Shown: positions 42,078 through 50,967, counted from the stretch's first letter. The stretch is DNA of 64,000 bases from CAZKVJ01 sp964556225 (GCA_964556225.1 CAZKVJ010000006.1:1-64000); one strand, 5' to 3'. A program made the numbers and translations. Notes: generated from the sequence alone by a model not told the origin.

Positions 42078-42530
42078 ATGCGATCCCTCTGGCGGCGCGT
42101 GCGGCGAGCCGGGCCGCCGGCGGCGGACATCGACGACCGGGCGCTCGCTGAGGTCCTGGTCGAGTACTCGCCCTGCCGGGACGGCGACCCCGACCCGGGC
42201 GAGGTCGTGTGGACCTGGGTGCCGTGGGAAGAGGATCCGAGCCAGGGCAAGGACCGTCCCGTGGTGGTCATCGGCCGCCACGGCGAGTGGCTGGCAGCGG
42301 TCGCGCTTACGTCGAAGCGCCACGACGGCGATGAGCAGGTGCCGGTCGGCACGGGGCCGTGGGATCGCGAGGGCCGTGCGAGCTACGCGAAGCTCGACCG
42401 GCTCCTCGACGTCGACCCCGACCAGGTGCGGCGAGAGGGCGGCGCGCTCGCCAGGGACCGCTTCGATGAGCTCGTGGCGGCGCTCCGACGTCGCAGCAAC
42501 GTCGTCGCCGCGCCGCGCCGGGATCGGTAA
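42078..42530 (+). CDS. PemK/MazF-like protein, no antitoxin partner
   Basis: A 150-residue protein with a PemK/MazF-type beta-barrel signature: PGEVVWTWVPWEEDPSQGKDRPVVVIGRHGEWLAAVALTSKRHD, then DREGRASYAKLDRLLDVDPDQVRREGGALARDRFDELVAAL. True toxins are endoribonucleases. This version has an N-terminal extension and no adjacent antitoxin gene, so it may be a domesticated housekeeping variant. ATG 42078 follows a G-rich stretch, 8 nt after the lysA stop, and the gene precedes hom. Confidence 0.75.
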   Translation: MRSLWRRVRRAGPPAADIDDRALAEVLVEYSPCRDGDPDPGEVVWTWVPWEEDPSQGKDRPVVVIGRHGEWLAAVALTSKRHDGDEQVPVGTGPWDREGRASYAKLDRLLDVDPDQVRREGGALARDRFDELVAALRRRSNVVAAPRRDR

Positions 42531-42541
42531 CGTCGCTGACC

Positions 42542-43852
42542 ATGGCAGGGACGGGTTCGGCCGCAGGCGGGAGCATCGTGCGCGTGGGCGTGCTCGGCTG
42601 CGGCAACGTGGGCGGCGCGCTGGTGCAGCTGATCGAGCGCCAGGCCGGCGTCATCGAGGCCCGCACGGGTGTGCGGCTCGTGGTCGCCAGCGTGGCCGTG
42701 CGCAACCTCTCGCGCGAGCGAGACGTCGCGCTGGCGCCGGAGGTGCTCACGCGGGACGCCCGCAGCGTCGTCGACGATCCCGACATCGACCTCGTCGTCG
42801 AGGTCATCGGGGGCATCGAGCCGGCGCGAGAGCTGATCGCCGCTGCGTTGGCGGCCGGCAAGCCGGTCGTCACCGCCAACAAGGAGCTGCTCGCCAACGT
42901 CGGCACCGAGCTCTTCGCCGCCGCCGACGCCGCCGGGGTCGACCTGCTCTTCGAGGCCGCCGTCGCCGGGGGGATCCCGCTCGTGCGGGCGCTGCGGGAG
43001 AGCCTGCGCGGTGAGCCCGTCCGGAGGGTGCTCGGCATCGTCAACGGCACCACGAACTTCATCCTCACGAAGATGTCCGAGGAGGCCGTCGACTATGCCG
43101 ATGCGCTCGCCGAGGCGCAGCGGCTGGGCTTCGCCGAGCGTGACCCGACCGCCGACGTCGAAGGGTTCGACGCCGGCGCCAAGGCGGCGATCATCGCCAC
43201 GATCGCGTTCGGGGCCCGGGTCGTGGCCGGCGACGTGTATCACGAGGGCATCAGCGGCATCGGCGCCGCCGACATCGCTATGGCGCAGCGGCTAGGCTAT
43301 TCGGTGAAGCTGCTGGCGATCGCCGAGAGCGATCCGGCCAGCGGCGAGATCGCGGTGCGGGTCCACCCGGCGATGGTGCCGCTGCACCACCCGCTGGCAA
43401 GCGTGCGGGAGAGCTACAACGCCGTCTTCGTCGAGGGTGACGCCGTCGGTTCGCTGATGTTCTACGGCCGGGGGGCCGGCGGGATGCCGACCGCCAGCGC
43501 CGTGCTCGGCGACGTGATCGATGCCGCCGTGAACCTGCGCAAGGGGACGCACGGCTCGCTCGGGTCGTTCACCCGCGCGCCCATCCGCCCGATCGACGAG
43601 ACCAGCGCGGAGTACCTGCTGAGCCTCGACGTGGCCGACCGTCCGGGGGTCCTGCACGCGGTCACCGGCGTGTTCGCCCGTCACGACGTCAGCATCCGCG
43701 CCGCCGAGCAGGAGGGGATCGGCGACGATGCCCGGCTGGTGTTCATCACCCACGAGGCGCAAGAGGCCGACGTGCAGGGCTGCCTGCGCGAGCTGCGAGA
43801 GCTCGACGTCGTGCGTCGCGTCGGCGGGCTGCTGCGCGTGATCGGCGGGTGA
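42542..43852 (+). CDS. hom: Homoserine dehydrogenase
   Basis: A 436-residue enzyme with VGVLGCGNVGGALVQLIERQ (NAD(P)-binding), VVTANKELLANVGTELFAAA, FEAAVAGGIPLVRALRESL, and GIVNGTTNFILTKMSEEAVDYADALAEAQRLGFAERDPTADVEGFDAGAKAAI (catalytic residues). A C-terminal ACT domain (about residues 355-430, VADRPGVLHAVTGVFARHDVSIRAAEQEG) gives threonine feedback. It reduces aspartate semialdehyde to homoserine. thrC follows 10 nt downstream, but no thrB (homoserine kinase) lies beside it. Confidence 0.96.
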   Translation: MAGTGSAAGGSIVRVGVLGCGNVGGALVQLIERQAGVIEARTGVRLVVASVAVRNLSRERDVALAPEVLTRDARSVVDDPDIDLVVEVIGGIEPARELIAAALAAGKPVVTANKELLANVGTELFAAADAAGVDLLFEAAVAGGIPLVRALRESLRGEPVRRVLGIVNGTTNFILTKMSEEAVDYADALAEAQRLGFAERDPTADVEGFDAGAKAAIIATIAFGARVVAGDVYHEGISGIGAADIAMAQRLGYSVKLLAIAESDPASGEIAVRVHPAMVPLHHPLASVRESYNAVFVEGDAVGSLMFYGRGAGGMPTASAVLGDVIDAAVNLRKGTHGSLGSFTRAPIRPIDETSAEYLLSLDVADRPGVLHAVTGVFARHDVSIRAAEQEGIGDDARLVFITHEAQEADVQGCLRELRELDVVRRVGGLLRVIGG

Positions 43853-43862
43853 GGAGTCCGTG

Positions 43863-45236
43863 ATGCGCTACGTGTCCACCCGGGGAGCGGCGCCCGAGCT
43901 CCGCTTCTGCGACGTGCTCCTCGCCGGGCTGGCCCGCGACGGTGGGCTGTACGTCCCGGAGCGCTGGCCGGAGCTCGGCGGGCTCGACGCGGCGCAGGGC
44001 TACGCCGAGCTGGCGGCTACGGTGATGTCGCCGTACGTCGGTGACGAGATCCCCGCCGGCACCCTCGAGCGGCTCTGCCGGGAGGCGTACGCCACGTTCT
44101 CGCACCCGGCCGTCGTGCCGCTCGTGCAGCTCGACGACCGGCAGTGGCTCCTCGAGCTCTTCCACGGGCCGACGCTCGCCTTCAAAGACGTGGCGCTGCA
44201 GCTCGTCGGACGGCTGTTCGACCACGTGCTCGGCGAGCGAGCCGAGCGGGTGATGATCGTGGGGGCCACCAGCGGCGACACCGGCTCGGCGGCGATCGAC
44301 GGCGTGAAGCGCTGCGCCCACGTCGACATCGTCGTGCTGTACCCGGCCGGTCGCGTGAGCGACGTGCAGCGCCGCCAGATGACCACCGTCGATGCCCCGA
44401 ACGTGCACACGGTGGCGATCGAGGGAACGTTCGACGATTGCCAGGACCTGGTCAAGGCGATGTTCAACGACGCACCGTTCCGGGAGCGGATGCACCTCTC
44501 GGCGGTCAACAGCATCAACTGGGCCCGGGTGATGGCCCAGGTCGTCTACTACGTCGCCGTCACCCGCGCCCTTCGCGGCCCGGTGACGTTCAGCGTCCCC
44601 ACCGGCAACTTCGGCAACGTGCTGTCGGGTTGGATCGCCCAGCGGGCCGGGGCGCCGATCGCCGACTTCGTGGTGTCGTCGAACGCGAACGACATCCTCA
44701 CCCGCTTCATCACCAGTGGGGACATGTCGGTGCGCGAGGTGGTGCCCACGCTGAGCCCCAGCATGGACATCCAGGTGTCGTCCAACTTCGAGCGGCTGCT
44801 GTTCGAGATGAACGACCGTGACGGTGGGCTCACGGCCGAGCAGATGCACCGCTTCCGTGCCACCGGGCGGCTCGACGTCGAGTCCGACCAGATGGACCGC
44901 TGGATCCACGGCACGTTCCGGGCGGCGCGAGTCGACGACGACGAGACGCTCGAGGAGATCCGCCGGGTCCACCAGGCGACGGGGCTGCTCATCGACCCGC
45001 ACACGGCGACGGCCACGTTGGCGGCGCGCCGGCTCGGGGGCGATCACCCCGTGGTGTCGCTCGGCACCGCCCATCCGGCCAAGTTCCCGGATGCCGTGAT
45101 GCGAGCCACCGGCGTTCGCCCCGCCCTGCCCGCGCACCTCGATGAGCTGCTCTCGCTGCCGGAGCGCACCACGGTCCTGCCGAACGATCTCGCCACCGTC
45201 GAGGCGTTCGTCGAACGGGTGGCCGGCCCGGCCTGA
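43863..45236 (+). CDS. thrC: Threonine synthase
   Basis: A 457-residue PLP enzyme of the longer threonine synthase type. MRYVSTRGAAPELRFCDVLLAGLARDGGLYVPE opens the protein. The PLP lysine is in LFHGPTLAFKDVALQLVGRLF, followed by VMIVGATSGDTGSAAIDGVKRC and VTFSVPTGNFGNVLSGWIAQRAG. It converts O-phosphohomoserine to threonine. ATG 43863 is 6 nt after GAGGAG; GTG 43860 is a weaker alternative. The absence of thrB next to it is unusual for this gene block. Confidence 0.95.
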   Translation: MRYVSTRGAAPELRFCDVLLAGLARDGGLYVPERWPELGGLDAAQGYAELAATVMSPYVGDEIPAGTLERLCREAYATFSHPAVVPLVQLDDRQWLLELFHGPTLAFKDVALQLVGRLFDHVLGERAERVMIVGATSGDTGSAAIDGVKRCAHVDIVVLYPAGRVSDVQRRQMTTVDAPNVHTVAIEGTFDDCQDLVKAMFNDAPFRERMHLSAVNSINWARVMAQVVYYVAVTRALRGPVTFSVPTGNFGNVLSGWIAQRAGAPIADFVVSSNANDILTRFITSGDMSVREVVPTLSPSMDIQVSSNFERLLFEMNDRDGGLTAEQMHRFRATGRLDVESDQMDRWIHGTFRAARVDDDETLEEIRRVHQATGLLIDPHTATATLAARRLGGDHPVVSLGTAHPAKFPDAVMRATGVRPALPAHLDELLSLPERTTVLPNDLATVEAFVERVAGPA

Positions 45237-45281
45237 GCTCGGCATCTGGCGAGCAACGTTGCACGAACACCCGACCGGCGG

Positions 45282-45449
45282 GTAGCGTTCGAGGTGCTCG
45301 GATCTCCGGGCCGCACCCCATCACCAGCCTGGTGGTGGCCTGTGTGCGAACTCCCCTCGCCGGCGGTGGGGCTGCCGGTGTCCCGAGTGCGACCTGCGCT
45401 CGTGCGCCTCCCCAACGCCACGACATCTCCACCGGGAAAGTAGGTACCC
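45282..45449 (+). promoter_or_regulatory. rho promoter and leader
   Basis: TAGCGT at 45282-45287 is a likely -10, giving a leader of about 155 nt before GTG 45450. The 45237-45449 gap has no gene. Long rho leaders often carry autoregulatory signals, but no specific structure could be confirmed here. Confidence 0.35.
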
Positions 45450-47159
45450 GTGACCGCGGAGGCCCTCGAACAGTCGGTGCTCGAGTCCAAGGACCGCGAG
45501 CAGCTGATGGCCATCGCCTCGGCACTCGGCATCAAGTCGGTGTCGAGGGCGAAGAAGGCCGACCTCATCCAGAAGATCCTCGAAGGCACCGGCGCCGTCT
45601 CGGCGCCCGAGGCCGCCGCCGAGGAGCCCGTGGTCGAGGCGGCGACCGGCAACGGCGACCACGCCGGTGCAGCGGCGCCAGCGGAGCGGCCGGCCCTCGT
45701 CGCGGCGCCACCGGCCGCCGTGGCCGAGCTCAGCCCGGCTGCTCCGAGCGTGGTCCTCGGCCCCGACGGCGAGCCGCTCGCCGAGTGGGAGCTGGCCCTG
45801 CTCGAGGCCGGCGAGGCGCCGGCCGAGGTTGCGGCGGCCACACCCGCGCCGGGCGCTCGCGGTCCGGCCGAGACAGTGCGCGCCGAGCGGACGGACCAGG
45901 GCGATGGCGAGGGACGCAGCCGTCGCCGTCGCCGTCGCCGCAAGGGCGGGCGCGACGACGGTCCGCAGGGCGACGACCGTGAGGTGGTGTCGGCTGGTTC
46001 GGCGGCGCCGGAATCGGGCGCTCAGGAGCCGGTCCCGGTCGCGGGCTACCTCGACCTGCGCGACGAGGGCTACGGGTTCCTGCGCCTGAACGGCTACCTG
46101 CCGAGCCGCGACGACGTGTACATCGGCGTCAAGCAGACCCGCCAGTACGGGCTCCGCAAGGGCGATCACGTCACCGGGCTGGCCCGCCCCGCCGGTCGCA
46201 ACGAGAAGAACCCGGCCCTGCTCGAGCTCCACACCGTGAACGGTCAGGATCCCGAGCGGATCCGGAACCGGCCCCGCTTCGAGGACCTCACACCGCTGTT
46301 CCCCGACGAGAAGCTCCGCTTGGAGAACCCCGCTGATCCGGCGAACATGACGGCGCGGATCATCGACCTGATCTCGCCGATCGGCAAGGGTCAGCGCGGT
46401 CTGATCGTGTCGCCACCGAAGGCCGGCAAGACGTTCGTCATGAAGACCATCGCGACGTCGATCGAGCGCAACAACCCCGAGGTGAAGCTCATCGTGCTGC
46501 TCATCGACGAGCGGCCCGAGGAGGTCACCGACATGCGCCGCACGGTGCGGGGTGAGGTCATCGCCTCCACGTTCGACCGTCCGTCCGACGAGCACACCCA
46601 CGTCGCCGAGCTGGCGATCGAGAAGGCCAAGCGGATGGTCGAGATGGGCGACGACGTCGTGATCATCCTGGACGGCATCACCCGCTTGTCCCGTGCGTAC
46701 AACCTGGCGGCGCCGGCGAGCGGGCGCATCATGTCCGGCGGCATCGACGCCGGCGCGCTGTACCCACCGAAGAAGTTCTTCGGTGCAGCCCGCAACGTGG
46801 AAGAGGGTGGCAGCCTCACGATCCTGGCCACCGCCCTGGTGGAGACGAACAGCCGGATGGACGAGGCGATCTTCGAGGAGTTCAAGGGCACCGGCAACAT
46901 GGAGCTGCGCCTGGACCGCAAGCTCGCCGAGCGGCGGATCTTCCCCGCCATCGACGTCGACGCCAGCAGCACCCGGCACGAGGAGCTGCTCTTCGACCGC
47001 AAGCAGCTCCAACTGGTGTGGAAGCTCCGCCGGGTGCTGTCCGGGCTCGCCGCCGACGGCAACGCCGCGCCGGGCCTCGAGCTGCTGATCGACCGCCTGA
47101 AGACGTTCCGTACGAACGACGAGTTCCTGAACGAGATCGCCAAGCAACCCACCATGTGA
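45450..47159 (+). CDS. rho: Transcription termination factor Rho
   Basis: A 569-residue RNA-dependent helicase. The N-terminal Rho_N helix pair (LESKDREQLMAIASALGIKSVSRAKKADLIQKI) is followed by an actinobacterial insert of about 130 residues rich in Ala/Glu and a poly-basic patch (RSRRRRRRRKGGR). The cold-shock RNA-binding domain is GYLDLRDEGYGFLRLNGYLPSRDDVYI. The ATPase has VSPPKAGKTFVMKTIATSI (Walker A, about residue 323) and VVIILDGITRLSRAYN, and the R-loop is RKLAERRIFPAIDVD. GTG 45450 keeps the Rho_N domain. Confidence 0.96.
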   Translation: MTAEALEQSVLESKDREQLMAIASALGIKSVSRAKKADLIQKILEGTGAVSAPEAAAEEPVVEAATGNGDHAGAAAPAERPALVAAPPAAVAELSPAAPSVVLGPDGEPLAEWELALLEAGEAPAEVAAATPAPGARGPAETVRAERTDQGDGEGRSRRRRRRRKGGRDDGPQGDDREVVSAGSAAPESGAQEPVPVAGYLDLRDEGYGFLRLNGYLPSRDDVYIGVKQTRQYGLRKGDHVTGLARPAGRNEKNPALLELHTVNGQDPERIRNRPRFEDLTPLFPDEKLRLENPADPANMTARIIDLISPIGKGQRGLIVSPPKAGKTFVMKTIATSIERNNPEVKLIVLLIDERPEEVTDMRRTVRGEVIASTFDRPSDEHTHVAELAIEKAKRMVEMGDDVVIILDGITRLSRAYNLAAPASGRIMSGGIDAGALYPPKKFFGAARNVEEGGSLTILATALVETNSRMDEAIFEEFKGTGNMELRLDRKLAERRIFPAIDVDASSTRHEELLFDRKQLQLVWKLRRVLSGLAADGNAAPGLELLIDRLKTFRTNDEFLNEIAKQPTM

Positions 47160-47220
47160 CCCGCCGCCCCGAACGAGGGGACGGTAGGGTGAACGACCCG
47201 AACGCTTCGTGGAGAGAGTG

Positions 47221-47436
47221 ATGAAGACCGACATCCACCCCGACTACACCGACACCGTCGTGAAGTGCTCCTGCGGCAACACCTTCACCACCCGGTCGAC
47301 CAGGGGTGGCGAGCTCCACGTCGAGCTCTGCAACGAGTGCCATCCGTTCTTCACCGGCAAGCAGAAGCTGGTCGACACGGGCGGGCGCGTCGAGCGCTTC
47401 AACAAGCGCTACGGGCAGCGCAAGGGCAAGGCCTGA
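47221..47436 (+). CDS. rpmE: 50S ribosomal protein L31 (zinc-binding form)
   Basis: A 71-residue L31. MKTDIHPDYTDTVVKCSCGNTFTTRST and ELCNECHPFFTGKQKLVDTGGRVERFNKRYG are diagnostic. The C+ form cysteines (16, 18, 37, 40) bind zinc, so it acts as a zinc reservoir as well as a ribosomal protein. ATG 47221 follows GAGAGAG. A TAGGGT -10 lies upstream near 47184. It follows rho as in mycobacteria. Confidence 0.96.
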   Translation: MKTDIHPDYTDTVVKCSCGNTFTTRSTRGGELHVELCNECHPFFTGKQKLVDTGGRVERFNKRYGQRKGKA

Positions 47437-47486
47437 GCCAGGCCCCGTCCACCGGCGACCGGGAGCGGCGCACCCGGCTGCTGGCC

Positions 47487-48431
47487 ATGAAGCTCTCGAC
47501 CCTGGTGCGTGAGCACCTGGGGACCGGCGACATCGGCGAGATCACCCCGTTCGCGCCGGGCGCCGGCCTCGTCGACGGATCGCGAGCCTGGGTGCTGCTC
47601 CACGAGCAGCCGGCGCGAGGTCTCGGACCGGCGCTGGTGTGGGCCGAGCATGCCGGCGCCGTCGAGGTGCACGTGCTGGCCGAGTCCGACACGGGGCTGC
47701 TCGCCCGGCGGGCCGAGCTGTTCGCGTCGCCGCCCACCGTCTGGCAGGTCGCCGGCCGGGAGCTGGTGCCGGCCACTGCGGCGGCGGCGCCCGAGCCGGC
47801 GGTGGTGCCGAGCGGGCACGAGACGCTCAGGGGGCTGATCGAGGCGGGTGGTGCCGAACCGGTCGTCGAGCACGGGGTCCTCACCGGCGAGGTGGCGGGG
47901 CTCGAGGTGTGCAGGGTCGTGACCGACCCTGACACGGGAGTCGCCCGGCTCGAGGTGGGCACCGGCGCGCACGACCGCGAGGCGTTCCAGCTGCTCCACG
48001 GCGACGTGCCCACGGTGGAGGCCCTGGCCGACGTGGTGGCGACCGTGGCCGAGCACCGGCGCCCCGGCGCTCCCGCCCATCCCCTCAACCGGCTGGCCGC
48101 CGAGCGGGCCCTGCGTCACCGGCTCGTCCAGGATCCGTCGCTGGTCGACGCGGACTGGCTGGCGGTTGCCCCGCCGCCGGTGCCGCGCGTGAACCTCAAG
48201 GACCCGGTGCCGTGCGTGGCGCTCGGCGCTGACCATGCCGGTCAGCTGATGGTGGTGGTGTGCAGCACCGGGATCGACCTCGACCTGGTCCCGTTCGCCG
48301 CTGACGCCAGGGCCGCCCTGGCCCCGGACGCCGAGCTGGTGCTGGCGCTGCCGGCCCGTGACGTGGTGGGCCCGATCGCGAGGCTGGCCGGCGCGCTGCG
48401 CCGGCCAGCCCGCATCGTCCCGATCCCCTGA
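47487..48431 (+). CDS. Hypothetical protein between rpmE and hsp20
   Basis: A 314-residue soluble protein I do not recognise. The N-terminus MKLSTLVREHLGTGDIGEITPFAPGAGLVDGSRAWVLLHEQPARGLGPALVWAEHAG is followed by a long alpha/beta region (GLEVCRVVTDPDTGVARLEVGTGAHDREAFQLLHGDVPTVEALADVVATVAEHR) and VNLKDPVPCVALGADHAGQLMVVVCSTGIDLDLVPFAADARAAL. No catalytic motif or membrane segment is visible. The position between rpmE and prfA suggests a lineage-specific translation-linked gene. Upstream frame extension overlaps rpmE and was rejected. Confidence 0.68.
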   Translation: MKLSTLVREHLGTGDIGEITPFAPGAGLVDGSRAWVLLHEQPARGLGPALVWAEHAGAVEVHVLAESDTGLLARRAELFASPPTVWQVAGRELVPATAAAAPEPAVVPSGHETLRGLIEAGGAEPVVEHGVLTGEVAGLEVCRVVTDPDTGVARLEVGTGAHDREAFQLLHGDVPTVEALADVVATVAEHRRPGAPAHPLNRLAAERALRHRLVQDPSLVDADWLAVAPPPVPRVNLKDPVPCVALGADHAGQLMVVVCSTGIDLDLVPFAADARAALAPDAELVLALPARDVVGPIARLAGALRRPARIVPIP

Positions 48432-48433
48432 CC

Positions 48434-48452
48434 CCGCGACCGAATGTCGCGG
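48434..48452. terminator. Bidirectional hairpin between unknown gene and hsp20
   Basis: CCGCGAC-N5-GTCGCGG, a perfect 7-bp stem lying exactly between two convergent stop codons (48429-48431 and 48453-48455). Confidence 0.6.
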
Positions 48453-48899
48453 TCAGGACTCGTCGGTGGGATCGGTGGTGGTGGTCTCGATGGCCGCCGG
48501 TGTCTCGTCGACGGCGATCTCGATCCGGCGGCTCTCGGGCGCCGGGGTCGGCGGGATGGTGACCGTGAGACGGCCGTCGCGGTAGCGGGCCTGGACGCCG
48601 TCGGCGTCGAGCGAGCCGCCGAGCGACAGCGAGCGGCTCCACTGGAGCGTCTCGCCCTCGGTGCTGTGCGACACCGAGATGGTGACCACGCGGTCGGCGA
48701 CCTCCACCGAGACGGCCTCCTTCGGCACGCCCGGCAGGTCGACGGTCAGCTCGAGCTCGTCGCCCTTCCACGCCGCGTCGACGCTCGGCGTGGTGCGCCG
48801 GCTGAACCCGGACGGCGTGAAGAACCCGGCGGTGAGCTGCTGGAAGGCCCGGTCGAAAGGATCGAGGGCGGGTCGGGTGGGACGGCGGGTGACCAGCAT
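48453..48899 (-). CDS. Hsp20/alpha-crystallin family small heat shock protein
   Basis: A 148-residue chaperone. The alpha-crystallin domain (about residues 38-125) has VDAAWKGDELELTVDLPGVPKEAVSVEVADRVVTISVSHS and the RYRDGRLTVTIPP closing strand, followed by an IEI-type C-terminal anchor (RRIEIAVDE). It binds unfolding proteins without ATP. ATG 48897-48899 follows AGGAGG. A HAIR-type inverted repeat in its promoter points to HspR repression. Confidence 0.92.
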   Translation of the reverse strand: MLVTRRPTRPALDPFDRAFQQLTAGFFTPSGFSRRTTPSVDAAWKGDELELTVDLPGVPKEAVSVEVADRVVTISVSHSTEGETLQWSRSLSLGGSLDADGVQARYRDGRLTVTIPPTPAPESRRIEIAVDETPAAIETTTTDPTDES

Positions 48900-48951
48900 C
48901 GTGGACCTCCTGTGATCCGAGTGGCTGGGTGGGTCATGTTTCCTGAGCCAG

Positions 48952-48991
48952 AGGATACACCAATCTTGAGTCATAACAACTCATGATTGGT
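48952..48991 (-). promoter_or_regulatory. hsp20 promoter with HspR/HAIR inverted repeat
   Basis: CTTGAGT-N7-ACTCATG (48965-48985) matches the HAIR consensus CTTGAGT-N7-ACTCAAG with one mismatch, and the arms extend to ACCAATC/GATTGGT (48959-48991). It covers a minus-strand promoter TTGTTA (48979-48974) and TATCCT (48957-48952) with a 16-bp spacer. Confidence 0.75.
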
Positions 48992-49042
48992 CGAGATGCC
49001 GGCGGGCGCTCGGTGCCGGCGTCCTCGCGTAGCCTGTGGCCC

Positions 49043-50110
49043 GTGGAGGAGCGCCTGGAGCGGCTCGAGGCCGAGTACGAGGAGCTGGAGGCGCGCCTGA
49101 GCGATCCGGCGGTGCTCGCCGACGCCGCCGTGCTGCGCGACGTGAGCCGGCGCTACAAGCAGCTGGGCCCGATCGTCGCCACGCTGCGCGAGCTGAGCGC
49201 CCGGCGCGAGGACGTCGCCGCCGCCCGCGAGCTGCTGACCGAGGCCGACGCCGGCGACCGCGCGCTGATGCGGGCCGAGATCGACGAGGGCGAGGCCGAC
49301 ATCGAGCGGCTCGAGGCCGAGCTGCGGATCCTCCTGCTGCCTCGCGATCCGAACGAGGGCAAGGCGGTGATCATCGAGATCCGCGGGGCCGAAGGCGGCG
49401 AGGAAGCGAACCTGTTCGCTCGCGACCTGTTCGAGATGTACCAGGCCTACGCGGCGCGCAAGGGGTGGGCCGTCGAGGTGCTCTCCATCGACCCCTCCGA
49501 CCTCGGGGGCGTCAACGAGGTGACGTTCGTGGTCAGGGGCCCCGACGCCTGGTCCCGGCTCAAGTACGAGGGCGGCCCCCACCGTGTCCAGCGGGTGCCG
49601 GTCACCGAGAGTCAGGGACGCATCCACACGTCGTCGGCCACGGTGACGGTCCTGCCGGAAGCCGAGGAGCTCGACGTGCAGATCGACGAGCGCGACCTCC
49701 AAGTCGACGTCTACCGAGCGAGCGGTCCCGGCGGCCAGGGCGTGAACACCACAGACTCGGCCGTGCGCCTCACCCACCTCCCCAGCGGCATCGTCGTCAC
49801 GATGCAGGACGAGCGCAGCCAGCTCCAGAACCGGGCGAGAGCCCTGCAGGTCCTGCGGGCCCGCCTGCTCAAGGCGGCCCAGGACGAGCGCGACGCCTCG
49901 AGCTCGGCGCAGCGGCGCGCCCAGGTGGGAGGGGGTGGCCGGTCCGAGAAGGTTCGCACCTACAACTTCAAGGAGAACCGGCTCACCGACCACCGCATCG
50001 GGTACACGGTGTACCGGCTGGCCGACGTGCTGGCCGGCGACCTCGACGACCTCGTCGACGCGCTGGTCGCCGACGAGCGGGCCACGCAGCTGGCCGGCGC
50101 CTCGGCGTGA
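49043..50110 (+). CDS. prfA: Peptide chain release factor 1
   Basis: A 355-residue RF1. It has the GGQ motif in VYRASGPGGQGVNTTDSAVRLTHLP, the long N-terminal coiled coil (LERLEAEYEELEARLSD), and the PCRF region EIRGAEGGEEANLFARDLFEMYQAYA. It recognises UAG/UAA stops. GTG 49043 is 7 nt after TAGCCT (leaderless); the longer frame lacks the RF1 start. prmC, which methylates its GGQ glutamine, overlaps the stop by 4 nt. Confidence 0.96.
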   Translation: MEERLERLEAEYEELEARLSDPAVLADAAVLRDVSRRYKQLGPIVATLRELSARREDVAAARELLTEADAGDRALMRAEIDEGEADIERLEAELRILLLPRDPNEGKAVIIEIRGAEGGEEANLFARDLFEMYQAYAARKGWAVEVLSIDPSDLGGVNEVTFVVRGPDAWSRLKYEGGPHRVQRVPVTESQGRIHTSSATVTVLPEAEELDVQIDERDLQVDVYRASGPGGQGVNTTDSAVRLTHLPSGIVVTMQDERSQLQNRARALQVLRARLLKAAQDERDASSSAQRRAQVGGGGRSEKVRTYNFKENRLTDHRIGYTVYRLADVLAGDLDDLVDALVADERATQLAGASA

Positions 50111-50967
50111 GCACGCTCACCTGGCGCCAGCTGTGGAACGAGACGGCCGAGGCGGTCGGCGACCGCGCGATCGCCAGATGGCTGTGCGAGGAGGCGAGCG
50201 GGCTCGACGGCCCGCAGCTCGTGGCTGACCTCGACGAGGCGGCGACCGAGCGGATGGTCGCCCACCTCGACGCGATGGTGGGTCGCGTGCAGGCCGGCGA
50301 GCCGGTGCAGTACGTGCTCGGCCACTGGCCGTTCCGCACCGTCGACGTGATGGTCGATCGTCGGGTGCTCATCCCTCGCCCCGAGACCGAGCTGGTGGCC
50401 GGGGTGGCGATCGAGCGGGCCCGGGAGAGCGAGCGGCCGATCGTGGTGGCCGACCTGGGCACCGGGTCGGGCGCGATCGGGCTGGCGCTCGCCGCCGAGC
50501 TTCCCCGCGAGGGTGTCGAGATCTGGCTCACCGACTGCTCGGCCGACGCCCTCGACGTGGCACGGGCGAACCTGAGCGGTCTCGGCGGGGCCGGGGCGAA
50601 CGTGCGCATCAGCCAGGGGAGCTGGTACGACGCGCTCCCGCCGCGTCTCGAGGGCGAGCTGGCCGTCATCGTCTCCAACCCGCCGTACGTGGCCGAGGGC
50701 GATCCAGAGCTGGAGGCGATCGTCGCTCGCCACGAGCCCTCCACGGCGCTGCTGGCCGGCCCCGACGGGCTGACGGCGCTCCGCGAGGTGATCGCGGGGG
50801 CACCGAGGTGGCTGCGCCCCGGCGGGTGGCTGGTGCTGGAGATCGGCCACCGCCAGGGTGAGGCGGTGCGCACCCTGCTGGCCGGCGCCGGGCTCGTCGA
50901 GGTGGAGGTGCGACCCGACCTGGCCGGGCGAGATCGGATCGCGACCGGACGCCGACGGGGTCGGTGA
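50107..50967 (+). CDS. prmC: Release factor glutamine methyltransferase
   Basis: A 286-residue N5-glutamine methyltransferase. The helical N-terminal domain is followed by the SAM-binding domain: VADLGTGSGAIGLALAAEL (motif I) and VIVSNPPYVAEGDPELEAIVARHEPSTALLAGPDGL (the NPPY catalytic motif and the PrmC-specific region). It methylates the GGQ glutamine of release factors. GTG 50107 overlaps the prfA stop (GTGA). Confidence 0.95.
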   Translation: MSTLTWRQLWNETAEAVGDRAIARWLCEEASGLDGPQLVADLDEAATERMVAHLDAMVGRVQAGEPVQYVLGHWPFRTVDVMVDRRVLIPRPETELVAGVAIERARESERPIVVADLGTGSGAIGLALAAELPREGVEIWLTDCSADALDVARANLSGLGGAGANVRISQGSWYDALPPRLEGELAVIVSNPPYVAEGDPELEAIVARHEPSTALLAGPDGLTALREVIAGAPRWLRPGGWLVLEIGHRQGEAVRTLLAGAGLVEVEVRPDLAGRDRIATGRRRGR

